From contig JAPLTI010000145.1 of NCBI GenBank assembly GCA_026398285.1, positions 1 through 5,427 of the forward strand: a DNA stretch of 5,427 nt. The letters run 5' to 3'. Positions 1-5,427 of this stretch are shown piece by piece. Numbering within the stretch: position 1 is the stretch's first letter; each line of letters begins with the position of its first letter. Below the pieces are notes generated by a model. It saw only the letters and a program-made list of their open reading frames with translations. It was not told where the DNA came from and made no database searches. Position numbers and translations under genes: made by a program. This stretch comes from Verrucomicrobiota bacterium. GTDB taxonomy: Bacteria; Verrucomicrobiota; Verrucomicrobiia; Chthoniobacterales; Terrimicrobiaceae.

Positions 1-14
1 TCCGTCCAGATCAT
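1..14 (-). CDS. Start of next transporter gene, probably second metal ABC permease (5' fragment only)
   Basis: An ATG at 14-12 on the minus strand overlaps the TGA stop (13-11) of the permease-repressor gene in an ATGA arrangement, and reads Met-Ile-Trp-Thr before the window ends. Tro/Ytg/Mnt operons commonly encode a second ABC-3 family permease straight after the first (TroD, YtgD, MntD), and such proteins often begin with a short aromatic leader before the first membrane helix. The position and overlap support a real start. The identity as a permease is inference from gene order, because only four full codons are visible. Confidence 0.55.
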
Positions 15-1321
15 GGCAGGCCTTTCTCAGGATTCCCCGGCACGAGGCGCTCGCGGGCTTTTTCATCGAGGAGATCTTCCAGTTCATCGACCAAGCGCTG
101 GTCGAGGACATGCTCGATGAGGTCGGCATCACGGTCCACCCTCGCCGGGGCGACATCCGCATGGTTGAGAAGATAAATTTCCCACAGGCGGTGGTTTCGA
201 ACCAACCGTCTCGCTTCACTATCTCCACGACCGTTCAGTTGGAAACTGGCACCTGACGGATCTGTGGTGAGCAATCCCTCATCCGTCAGGAGTGAAATCT
301 CCGAGGCGAGTTCCTGTTTTTTCCAAGGGCGCTTGGCGAGCATCTGGTCGAGGGTTACGACCTGATTTCCCTCCTCGGCGCATTCGAAAATCGCACGCAA
401 GATATGCTCCCTTCTCAACCGCCGCGCGGCCTCCCGCTCGAGAAGATGGCGAATGATGAGTCCCCGTTTTTTTCCAACGAGCAGGCTCACGCCAAAAAAC
501 AGAGCAGCCGAAAGGACGATCAGCGCACCGGTCGGAAGGCCGGGCAAAACCGCACTGGCTACCACACCTGCCAAGGAACTCAGTGCCCCGGTTCCCGCCG
601 CCACGAGGGCCATCGCACGCAGGTCATCGCTCCAAAATCGGGCGGCCGCCGGGGGGATGACAAGCAAGGCAACGACCAGCAATATGCCGACTGTTTGAAG
701 ACCCACGATGGTTACTAAAACAACCAATCCCATGAGCAGCGCGTCGAGCGGACGCACGGGCCACCCCGCCGTGAGTGCGTAGGATTCGTCGAAGCAGAGG
801 AGAGTGAATTCCTTGAAAAGACACCCGCAAACCGCTGCAACCAACAGCGACGCCAGCAGCACAAACCAGGCATCGGCAGATGTCATGGATGCGGGATTCC
901 CGTAAATCAAGCGCTCAAGCCCCGCCGCCTGACCTCCGGGCAGTTGTTGGATTGCACTGAGCATGGCGATGCCTGCCCCAAAGAAAACGCTGAGCACAAT
1001 GGCAAGAGCCGCGTCATCTTTCAGCCGGCTTGCTTTTCGAATGAGTAAAACGGCCCCCATTCCAGCCACACCAGAAATCGTGGCACCGATCGCAAGCCAA
1101 AGAAAGGACCTCGGCGAAATGCCGAATGTCTCGGCCAGCAAAAAGGCGAGAGTGATGCCAGGCAGGGTGGCATGGCCGAGGGTGTCGCCAAGAAGCGAGC
1201 GTTTGCGAAGAAGGAGAAAAGTCCCGGCCAGGCCCGCTGCCGCTCCAAAAAGACACGCACCGGCCAATACAACCCGGGTGTTGTGATCTTGAAGCAAAAG
1301 GACGCGCCAGAGGGACTCCAT
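11..1321 (-). CDS. Metal-ion ABC transporter permease fused to a DtxR/MntR-type repressor domain (TroC / YtgCR-like)
   Basis: This 436-residue protein joins two modules. Residues 1 to about 283 are a polytopic ABC-3 (ZnuB/TroC/MntB) permease, with hydrophobic helices throughout and the family loop RSLLGDTLGHATLPG at 41-55. A strongly basic cytoplasmic linker follows (about 284-305). Residues about 303-350 match the DtxR winged helix-turn-helix: EHILRAIFE at 305-313, a helix-turn-helix around 323-349, and LLTDEGLL at 344-351. Residues about 363-430 match the DtxR metal-binding and dimerisation domain: HRLWE at 377-381, DLIEH at 400-404, and GNPEKGL near the end. No C-terminal SH3-like domain is present. 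Chlamydial YtgCR has the same design, and there the repressor half is released by proteolysis and acts in an iron-dependent way. The ATG lies 2 nt after the ATPase stop, and the stop overlaps the next gene's ATG. Transport of Mn, Fe or Zn is inferred; the metal cannot be decided from sequence. Confidence 0.93.
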   Translation of the reverse strand: MESLWRVLLLQDHNTRVVLAGACLFGAAAGLAGTFLLLRKRSLLGDTLGHATLPGITLAFLLAETFGISPRSFLWLAIGATISGVAGMGAVLLIRKASRLKDDAALAIVLSVFFGAGIAMLSAIQQLPGGQAAGLERLIYGNPASMTSADAWFVLLASLLVAAVCGCLFKEFTLLCFDESYALTAGWPVRPLDALLMGLVVLVTIVGLQTVGILLVVALLVIPPAAARFWSDDLRAMALVAAGTGALSSLAGVVASAVLPGLPTGALIVLSAALFFGVSLLVGKKRGLIIRHLLEREAARRLRREHILRAIFECAEEGNQVVTLDQMLAKRPWKKQELASEISLLTDEGLLTTDPSGASFQLNGRGDSEARRLVRNHRLWEIYLLNHADVAPARVDRDADLIEHVLDQRLVDELEDLLDEKARERLVPGNPEKGLP

Positions 1322-1323
1322 GG

Positions 1324-2097
1324 TCAGGATTCTCGGGGCGCTCCGGGGCGGGAGAGATCGACGACGGCCTCGTCGAGGAGAGTCAACCGCGCGCCATAGG
1401 TTTTGCGGAGATTATCGGGCGTGAGCACCTCTGAGGCGGGTCCTTGGGCCACGACCCGCATGTTCAAAAGGATCACATCGTCGAAATACTCAGCCACCGT
1501 ATCCAGATCGTGGTGCACGCAAACGACAGTTCCGCCCTGGTCTTTGAGTTTCTTCAGCAGCGTCAGGATTGCCTGTTCCGTCGCGGCATCCACGCTGGCA
1601 AATGGCTCATCCATGAGGTGCAGTTCGGCCTTTTGTGCCAAGGCCCGCGCCAGAAAGACGCGCTGCTGCTGCCCTCCCGAGAGTTGGCTAATCTGCCGAG
1701 CAGCGAAATCCGCCAAGCCCACATCCGCCAACGCCTCGTCCGCCATGCGCCTGTGACAGGCTCGCACTGGGAGACACCAGCCGATCTTTTTGTAGAGGCC
1801 CATGGCCACGACATCCCTCGCGCTCACTGGAAAATCCCAGTCCACACTCTCGCGCTGGGGCACATAGGCGACGCGCGAGCGGACTTTTTTGAGAGGTTCG
1901 CCATAAAAAAGAATTTCCCCCGAGGCGGCTGGAATAAGGCCCAGCGCGGCTTTTAGTAGTGTGCTTTTTCCTGCTCCATTCGGACCCACGATAGCCGTCG
2001 AACGCCCGGGGCGGATCGAAAGGTCGGCATCCCAGAGAACCATCTTGCGGTGGTAGGCGACATTCAGGGAACGGATTTCCAGTGGCGCCTTGCTCAT
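1324..2097 (-). CDS. troB: Metal-ion ABC transporter ATP-binding protein (TroB / ZnuC / MntB-like)
   Basis: This 257-residue cytoplasmic ATPase powers uptake through the neighbouring permease. All ABC nucleotide-binding motifs are intact: Walker A GPNGAGKS at 38-45, Q-loop glutamine at 81 (YVPQRE), signature LSGGQ at 139-143, Walker B LHLMDEP at 159-165, D-loop SVD at 168-170, and H-loop histidine at 196 (VHHD). The stretch VPQRESVDWDFP is typical of the Mn/Zn/Fe chelate subfamily. The chosen ATG at 2097 gives a normal N-terminus (MSKAPLEIRSL) and overlaps the TGA of the binding-protein gene as ATGA. The reading frame stays open to 2160, but the extra 21 residues are polar, lie inside the upstream gene, and look unrelated to the family. 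The stop is 2 nt before the permease start, so the genes are probably translationally coupled. The metal is not determinable from this subunit. Confidence 0.95.
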   Translation of the reverse strand: MSKAPLEIRSLNVAYHRKMVLWDADLSIRPGRSTAIVGPNGAGKSTLLKAALGLIPAASGEILFYGEPLKKVRSRVAYVPQRESVDWDFPVSARDVVAMGLYKKIGWCLPVRACHRRMADEALADVGLADFAARQISQLSGGQQQRVFLARALAQKAELHLMDEPFASVDAATEQAILTLLKKLKDQGGTVVCVHHDLDTVAEYFDDVILLNMRVVAQGPASEVLTPDNLRKTYGARLTLLDEAVVDLSRPGAPRES

Positions 2098-2996
2098 GGT
2101 GTGCTGCCGCCCAGGGCATTTGTGATCGTGCGGGTATTGTGCTTGAGCATCCCTTCGCAAGTGCCCTCCGGGGAACCCGCCGGTCCGAGAGAGTCGGAGT
2201 AAAGCATGCCGCCGGGCTTCACAGCCTGTCCGCGCGCGGCTGCACCTTCGATGACTGCGCGAATATTTTTCTCCGAGAGGGTGGACTCGAAAAACACAGC
2301 CGGTATCTGGCGTTTCACGATCTCATCGACGATACGGTTGATGTCCGAAACCCCCGCCTCGGACTCTGTGCTCAGGCCTTGCAAACCGAGCACCTGCAAC
2401 CCTGTGGCGCGGCCGAAGTATTGAAACGCATCGTGCGCCGTGATGAGCACGCGCTTCTCGGGAGGGATTGTCGCAATAGCAGAGCGAATCCAGTCGGAGG
2501 CCGCTTCGAGCGTTGAGCGATAGCGCACGACATTCGCTTGGAATTCCTGTGCGCCTTGAGGGTCGGCTTGGGCGAGTGTTTTTTCCACGGCTTCGATGCA
2601 ACCGGCCCAGACAAGGGGATCCATCCACACATGTGGATCCTCGGCTCCGCCCTGCTTCAGCATCTTGTCTGCTGGAATCGAAGAAGTCACAGCAGTTACC
2701 AACTTACCGCGCTGGCGCATCTTCTCAAATGTCGCCTCCATGCGCCCCTCCAAATGGAGTCCGCTGTAAAAAATGACATCCGCCTTCAGCAACCTCGCCA
2801 CATCGTCACGCGTTGGTTTGTAGAGGTGGGGGTCCACACCATCGGAAATCAAAGCCGTTATTTTCGCCCGTCCCCCCGCCACCTCGCGCACGAGGTCCGC
2901 CACCATGCCAGTCGTGCAAACAATTTCCATCTCGGCCCGGACAGAGCCGACCACCGGCATCAAAAAAGCCATAGCCGCACACAAAAGAAATTTCAC
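2094..2996 (-). CDS. troA: Periplasmic metal-binding protein of the ABC transporter (TroA / ZnuA family, cluster A-I)
   Basis: This 300-residue solute-binding protein captures a divalent metal outside the inner membrane and hands it to the permease. Counting from the GTG at 2996, residues 1-21 form a signal peptide (MKFLLCAAMAF...VRA, probable cleavage after Ala21). Mature sequence begins EMEIVCTTGMVADL. The four expected metal ligands are visible: His57 (DPHLY), His122 (DPHVWMDP), His188 (TAHDAFQYF) and Asp268 (YSDSLG). The region around GLQGLSTESEA is very close to Treponema TroA as I remember it. A histidine-rich loop, typical of dedicated ZnuA zinc proteins, is absent. The start is uncertain: no good Shine-Dalgarno precedes 2996, and in-frame GTG (3047), TTG (3032) and TTG (3092) codons lie upstream. 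The last of these falls inside a palindrome and is unlikely. The lone Cys6 is not a convincing lipobox. The gene's TGA overlaps the ATPase ATG. Confidence 0.92.
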   Translation of the reverse strand: MKFLLCAAMAFLMPVVGSVRAEMEIVCTTGMVADLVREVAGGRAKITALISDGVDPHLYKPTRDDVARLLKADVIFYSGLHLEGRMEATFEKMRQRGKLVTAVTSSIPADKMLKQGGAEDPHVWMDPLVWAGCIEAVEKTLAQADPQGAQEFQANVVRYRSTLEAASDWIRSAIATIPPEKRVLITAHDAFQYFGRATGLQVLGLQGLSTESEAGVSDINRIVDEIVKRQIPAVFFESTLSEKNIRAVIEGAAARGQAVKPGGMLYSDSLGPAGSPEGTCEGMLKHNTRTITNALGGSTP

Positions 2997-3076
2997 ACCG
3001 CAAAAATTGGAGCCCCGACGCCCGCTTGGCAAGGGAATGCTCAACACCGGACGCGTAACCCACCCAAACCAAAAAT

Positions 3077-3092
3077 TTGGACGATCGTCCAA
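3077..3092. promoter_or_regulatory. Perfect 16-bp palindrome, candidate metalloregulator operator
   Basis: TTGGACGATCGTCCAA is self-complementary at all eight pairs. The symmetry continues outward, after one mismatched pair (3076/3093), through 3075/3094 and 3074/3095, giving a 22-bp element at 3074-3095 with AT-rich ends. It lies between the divergent transporter operon and the membrane-protein operon, about 80 bp upstream of the binding-protein GTG. The size and symmetry suit a dimeric winged-helix repressor of the DtxR/MntR type, and the operon itself encodes such a domain. The bases do not match the classic DtxR, MntR or Fur boxes that I know, so the link is inferred. I could not pick a convincing -35/-10 pair near it. 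Confidence 0.55.
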
Positions 3093-3103
3093 TTTGCATT
3101 GGC

Positions 3104-3445
3104 GTGGCTTATGTTTTGCGCTGCAATCCGATAGCTGCTGTCATCGCTGTCTCTCTGCATGATGTGGTGACTCCATTTTGGCCTGTGTTGTTGGAGATCG
3201 AGTATGCGATTGGCTCTCGCGTTGTTGGTTTTTTCGACGGACTTCCACATCCGGCGTCGGTCACGGATTTTCATATTCACGAGTTGATGAAGTGGACGAC
3301 ATTTTTCACCATCGGCCTGCCGATGCTCATTGGTTCGCTCTTTCTATCCGCACCGGCTGCGGCGATAAGCTATGCTGTGATGTTGCCTGTTTTTAAAAGA
3401 CGCGAGCGCCGGAGGTCTGAGCGCCAGCAGGGGGAGGGGATATGA
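3104..3445 (+). CDS. DUF2062-like membrane protein, apparently lacking its N-terminal half
   Basis: The ORF encodes about 113 residues from the GTG at 3104. Alternative starts are TTG at 3077, inside the palindrome, and TTG at 3116. The first in-frame ATG is far inside at 3287, so the start is poorly defined and no Shine-Dalgarno is evident. The stretch LRCNPIAAVIAVSLHDVVTPFWPVLLE and the following YAIGSRVVGF resemble the second half of DUF2062 membrane proteins (LRxN..AA....NP.T.P..Y..Y.lG). A second hydrophobic segment covers FFTIGLPMLIGSLFLSAP and its continuation, and the tail is strongly basic and so probably cytoplasmic. The usual glycine-rich first helix of DUF2062 is absent, because the in-frame sequence reaches a stop at 3056-3058. 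The ORF may be a 5'-truncated remnant or a short variant. It overlaps the next gene's ATG (ATGA, 3442-3445), which suggests it is still translated. Family assignment is from remembered patterns. Confidence 0.55.
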   Translation: MAYVLRCNPIAAVIAVSLHDVVTPFWPVLLEIEYAIGSRVVGFFDGLPHPASVTDFHIHELMKWTTFFTIGLPMLIGSLFLSAPAAAISYAVMLPVFKRRERRRSERQQGEGI

Positions 3446-4113
3446 ATGTGGCGATTTCCTGGATCGGCGCGCTGTGGACCGCTGGTGGTGCCGTTTTACT
3501 TTTTCAGGAAGCCGGCTCGCAGGCTTGGTGGGATGCTGTATGGGTTTTGTTGCTGGCTCTTTCAGCCTATGTCGGATTGGTGCAGGTCGGTGGACTCTCT
3601 CGCGCGAGGATGTGCGCAGGCGTCGTTCTCGTGGTCTTTGCGGGAATGATTGTTCTGACCGCGCTGTCGGGATGGCCTTTGGGGCCGGTTCGTTTCACGG
3701 GGCCTTCGTTTTTGCGTGTCGGGAATGTGTTTCCGCTGCTTCCACCGTTGTTGGTCTTTTCGCTCCTGACGCTCTGCCAGCGCTCAATGGCCGTCGCCTG
3801 TCCGGGGCTTGGCATTAATGGGCTCGCTGCTGCTGTGGCTGGGGTTTTTGCCGCAACAATTCTGAACAGTGCGGCTTTCCTTGCCGAGGCGCGTCTCTGG
3901 TGGCTCTGGAATCCGTGGGGCGAGGGATTCGCCGTGCTTCCCGCTGCGGTTGGTGTCTCCTCTATCGCGCTGGCGGGATTTTTCTTGGCGAGGATTTATC
4001 CCGAGGACACTGACATGAAGCTCACGCGCTGGTCGCCTGCGGCAGCGGTTTTGATCGTCATAAACCTTCTCTTCCTCGCGGCCAACGCGCTGCATTTCAT
4101 GGGGCGGCTATGA
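3442..4113 (+). CDS. Seven-segment integral membrane protein, faintly carotenoid-biosynthesis (CruF/DUF422)-like
   Basis: This 223-residue protein has about seven hydrophobic helices, at roughly 4-21, 30-48, 58-77, 95-112, 126-147, 165-184 and 199-217. It has no cleavable signal peptide. A strong Shine-Dalgarno (GGAGG, 3433-3437) precedes the ATG, which overlaps the stop of the upstream ORF as ATGA, so this start is well supported. The loop GWPLGPVRFTG before helix 4 and the aromatic loop EARLWWLWNPWGEG after helix 5 loosely recall DUF422/CruF carotenoid hydratase-like proteins, which have a Gly-Pro-Tyr-type loop and a Trp-rich loop at similar places. The resemblance is weak and no catalytic residue can be assigned, so function should be treated as unknown. 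Its own TGA overlaps the ATG of the small downstream gene. No carotenoid genes are visible nearby to support the resemblance. Confidence 0.85.
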   Translation: MNVAISWIGALWTAGGAVLLFQEAGSQAWWDAVWVLLLALSAYVGLVQVGGLSRARMCAGVVLVVFAGMIVLTALSGWPLGPVRFTGPSFLRVGNVFPLLPPLLVFSLLTLCQRSMAVACPGLGINGLAAAVAGVFAATILNSAAFLAEARLWWLWNPWGEGFAVLPAAVGVSSIALAGFFLARIYPEDTDMKLTRWSPAAAVLIVINLLFLAANALHFMGRL

Positions 4114-4361
4114 AGGTCTCGTTTCTGGATTTCCTTCGCCAGAGCCTCCAGGGCGAGGAACCGATTCATCCATTGGAACGAAAAATGGCGAAGCGCTGGG
4201 TGAAAGAGCGCTTGAAGAAACTTTATCCCGAGTTGCGAAGTGATCCCGATGCGCTGGAACGCGCCTATCAGGAACTCGGCATCGAGCCGCACGAAGGAGC
4301 GGGTAAAGGCGCTTGCACGGTTTACGAGATCACACTCCCTCACGCAGACAAGCGTCTGTGA
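4110..4361 (+). CDS. Small charged protein of unknown function (83 aa)
   Basis: The ATG at 4110 overlaps the preceding stop as ATGA, with a G-rich stretch (4101-4106) as probable ribosome site. The 83-residue product is soluble, with no membrane segment or signal peptide. An N-terminal part (VSFLDFLRQSLQGEEPIHPLERKMAKRW) is followed by an amphipathic, lysine/arginine-rich helical stretch (about 25-40) and a second helix around DPDALERAYQELGIEP. The tail after about residue 60 is short and probably forms a strand (CTVYEITLP). I do not recognise the family with confidence. It resembles small hypothetical proteins that accompany membrane proteins. Coupling to two membrane-protein genes suggests a cytoplasmic partner, which is inference only. 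A short hairpin overlaps its stop codon but lacks a T-tract. Confidence 0.75.
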   Translation: MKVSFLDFLRQSLQGEEPIHPLERKMAKRWVKERLKKLYPELRSDPDALERAYQELGIEPHEGAGKGACTVYEITLPHADKRL

Positions 4362-4375
4362 CGGAGCCTCTCAGC

Positions 4376-4411
4376 AAAGAAAAGCGGATGCCCCTGTTGA
4401 GGAGCATCCGC
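4376..4411 (-). terminator. Intrinsic (Rho-independent) terminator of the aldolase gene
   Basis: The arms GCGGATGC (4384-4391) and GCATCCGC (4404-4411) pair perfectly over 8 bp. After one C/A mismatch, three more pairs (CCT/AGG) close a four-base loop. Read on the minus strand, the stem is followed directly by TTTTCTTT (4383-4376), a good U-tract, about 20 bp past the aldolase stop. On the plus strand the stem is followed by a mixed sequence, so it should work poorly for the convergent membrane-protein operon. Confidence 0.85.
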
Positions 4412-4431
4412 ATGACTCTTGAAGGCGTGAC

Positions 4432-5427
4432 TCAGGCGTTGCGCCCGACGCAATTCAGATCCTCAAAGGAAGTCACCAAGCGTTTGGTGAAGGCTGCCTC
4501 GGCGGCTCCGACCCATACGCGCGGGTCGTAGTATTTTTTGTTCGGTGAATCGGGACCCGTCGGATTGCCGATCTGACCTTGCAGGAAATCGTGGTTCTTG
4601 GCTTCGTAGGCGCGAATGCCATCCCAGTAGGCCCACTGGAGATCTGTATCCAAGTTCATCTTGATGGCACCGTAGCTGATCGCCTCGCGAATCTCCTCGC
4701 GGGATGATCCCGAGCCGCCGTGGAACACGAAATTCACCGGCTTGGGGGCGGTGCCGAATTTTTTCTGAATGTATTCCTGGGAATCGCGGAGGATTGAGGG
4801 TTTGAGCTTCACATTTCCGGGCTTGTAGACGCCATGCACATTGCCAAAGGCGGCTGCCACAGTGAAATTCGGGCTCACTGCGCTGAGCGCTTCATACATT
4901 GCCGCGACTTCCTCGGGCTGCGTGTAGAGGCGGGATTCATGCACATCGCTGTTGTCCACGCCGTCTTCCTCGCCGCCTGTCACGCCGAGTTCGATTTCGA
5001 GGGTCATGCCCATCTTGGCCATGCGCTTGAGATACTGGCAGCAGACCTCAACGTTTTCGTGCAGGGGCTCCTCGGACAAATCGAGCATGTGGGAGCTGTA
5101 GAGGGGTTTTCCGGTTTTTGCGAATTGCTCCTCGCTCGCAGTGAGCAATCCATCGATCCAAGGCAGCAGTTTTTTGGCGCAGTGATCCGTGTTCAGAATC
5201 ACAGGAACGCCATAGGCCTTTGCCGCTTGGTCGGTGTAGATGGCACCCGCGATGCCGCCCAGCACTGGCCCGAGTTGATTGTCGCCCTTGACTCCCTTGC
5301 CGATAAAAAACTGCGCTCCCCCATTTGAGAACTGGATCATCATCGGGGAGTTCAACTCACGCCCCGCAGCCAGAGCCGCATTGATGGAACTTGTCCCGAT
5401 GCAATTCACTGCTGGTAGTGCAAAGTT
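4432..5427 (-). CDS. fbaA: Class II fructose-bisphosphate aldolase, 5' end beyond the window
   Basis: This zinc-dependent aldolase reversibly cleaves fructose 1,6-bisphosphate into dihydroxyacetone phosphate and glyceraldehyde 3-phosphate in glycolysis and gluconeogenesis. The sequence follows E. coli FbaA closely along its length. The frame is open to the window edge and reads NFALPAVNCIGTSSINAAL, so the GTG at 5409 is an internal valine and not the start; about 28 residues are missing. Counting that valine as residue 1 (E. coli 35), the key residues are present: Asp75 and His76 (NTDHCAKKL), Glu140, Glu147-Glu148 (GGEEDG), His192 (NVHGVYKPG), His230 (VFHGGSGSS) and Asn252 (MNLDTD). These correspond to E. 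coli Asp109, His110, Glu174, Glu181-Glu182, His226, His264 and Asn286. The C-terminal YYDPRVW is also conserved. The gene is convergent with the membrane-protein operon, ends in its own terminator, and looks like an intact housekeeping gene. Confidence 0.97.
   Translation of the reverse strand, partial: NFALPAVNCIGTSSINAALAAGRELNSPMMIQFSNGGAQFFIGKGVKGDNQLGPVLGGIAGAIYTDQAAKAYGVPVILNTDHCAKKLLPWIDGLLTASEEQFAKTGKPLYSSHMLDLSEEPLHENVEVCCQYLKRMAKMGMTLEIELGVTGGEEDGVDNSDVHESRLYTQPEEVAAMYEALSAVSPNFTVAAAFGNVHGVYKPGNVKLKPSILRDSQEYIQKKFGTAPKPVNFVFHGGSGSSREEIREAISYGAIKMNLDTDLQWAYWDGIRAYEAKNHDFLQGQIGNPTGPDSPNKKYYDPRVWVGAAEAAFTKRLVTSFEDLNCVGRNA

Noticed and set aside
1444..1956. Long open frame antisense to the ATPase gene
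   Set aside because: The minus-strand frame has every ABC ATPase motif; this plus-strand frame has no recognisable domain and is a shadow.
2098..2160. Longer ATPase start at 2160
   Set aside because: The extra 21 residues are polar and atypical for the family, whereas the ATG at 2097 gives the normal N-terminus and the ATGA overlap.
2619..2643. Inverted repeat with two GGATCC sequences (ATCCACA / TGTGGAT arms)
   Set aside because: It lies inside the binding-protein gene and is explained by the conserved metal-binding motif Asp-Pro-His-Val-Trp-Met-Asp-Pro, whose codons happen to be symmetric.
2934..3047. Possible twin-arginine signal or lipoprotein signal on the binding protein
   Set aside because: The upstream Arg-Arg is followed by Gly-Ser and lacks the S/T-R-R-x-F-L-K pattern. 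Cys6 is too close to the start for a lipobox, so an ordinary Sec signal peptide fits better.
2538..3134. 198-residue open frame antisense to the binding-protein gene
   Set aside because: Its translation has no recognisable domain and is low in hydrophobic order, while the opposite strand encodes a complete TroA-like protein with all four ligands.
4343..4360. Hairpin CAGAC-AAGC-GTCTG at the end of the small protein gene
   Set aside because: The stem is short, overlaps the stop codon and has no following T-tract, so it is not a convincing terminator.
4834..5328. 164-residue open frame antisense to the aldolase
   Set aside because: The aldolase is highly conserved over this whole stretch, and the antisense frame is a by-product of its codon use.

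Overview
The window looks like chromosomal DNA from a moderately GC-rich Gram-negative bacterium. The best guess is a member of the PVC superphylum, most likely Verrucomicrobiota. That guess rests mainly on a metal-ABC permease fused to a DtxR-type repressor domain, a design best known from chlamydial YtgCR. It is inference from remembered families, not a database search.

Three blocks are visible. (1) Positions 1-2996, minus strand, hold a TroA/Ytg-type metal-ion ABC transporter operon, read from right to left. It contains a periplasmic solute-binding protein (GTG start near 2996), an ATPase (2097-1324), a permease with a C-terminal DtxR-like domain (1321-11), and the first codons of a further gene (14 to beyond the edge), probably a second permease. 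Two junctions are ATGA stop/start overlaps and the third has a 2-nt gap, so the genes are probably translated as one coupled unit. (2) Positions 3104-4361, plus strand and divergent, hold three tightly coupled genes: a short DUF2062-like membrane ORF that appears to lack its N-terminal half, a seven-segment membrane protein with faint resemblance to carotenoid-biosynthesis (CruF/DUF422) proteins, and a small charged protein of unknown function. Both junctions here are also ATGA overlaps. (3) Positions 4432-5427, minus strand, hold most of a class II fructose-bisphosphate aldolase. Its first residues (about 28) lie beyond the right edge, and it ends in a clear intrinsic terminator in the convergent gap.

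Between blocks 1 and 2 sits a perfect 16-bp palindrome (3077-3092) that is the natural candidate operator for the transporter operon. The model suggested by the sequence is this: the transporter brings in Mn, Fe or Zn, the DtxR-like tail of its own permease senses the cytosolic metal, and the tail, tethered or proteolytically released, represses the operon at the palindrome. The parts are visible; the regulatory circuit is inferred.

No RNA genes, mobile elements, CRISPR arrays or attachment sites were seen. There is no gene-free stretch longer than about 110 bases.
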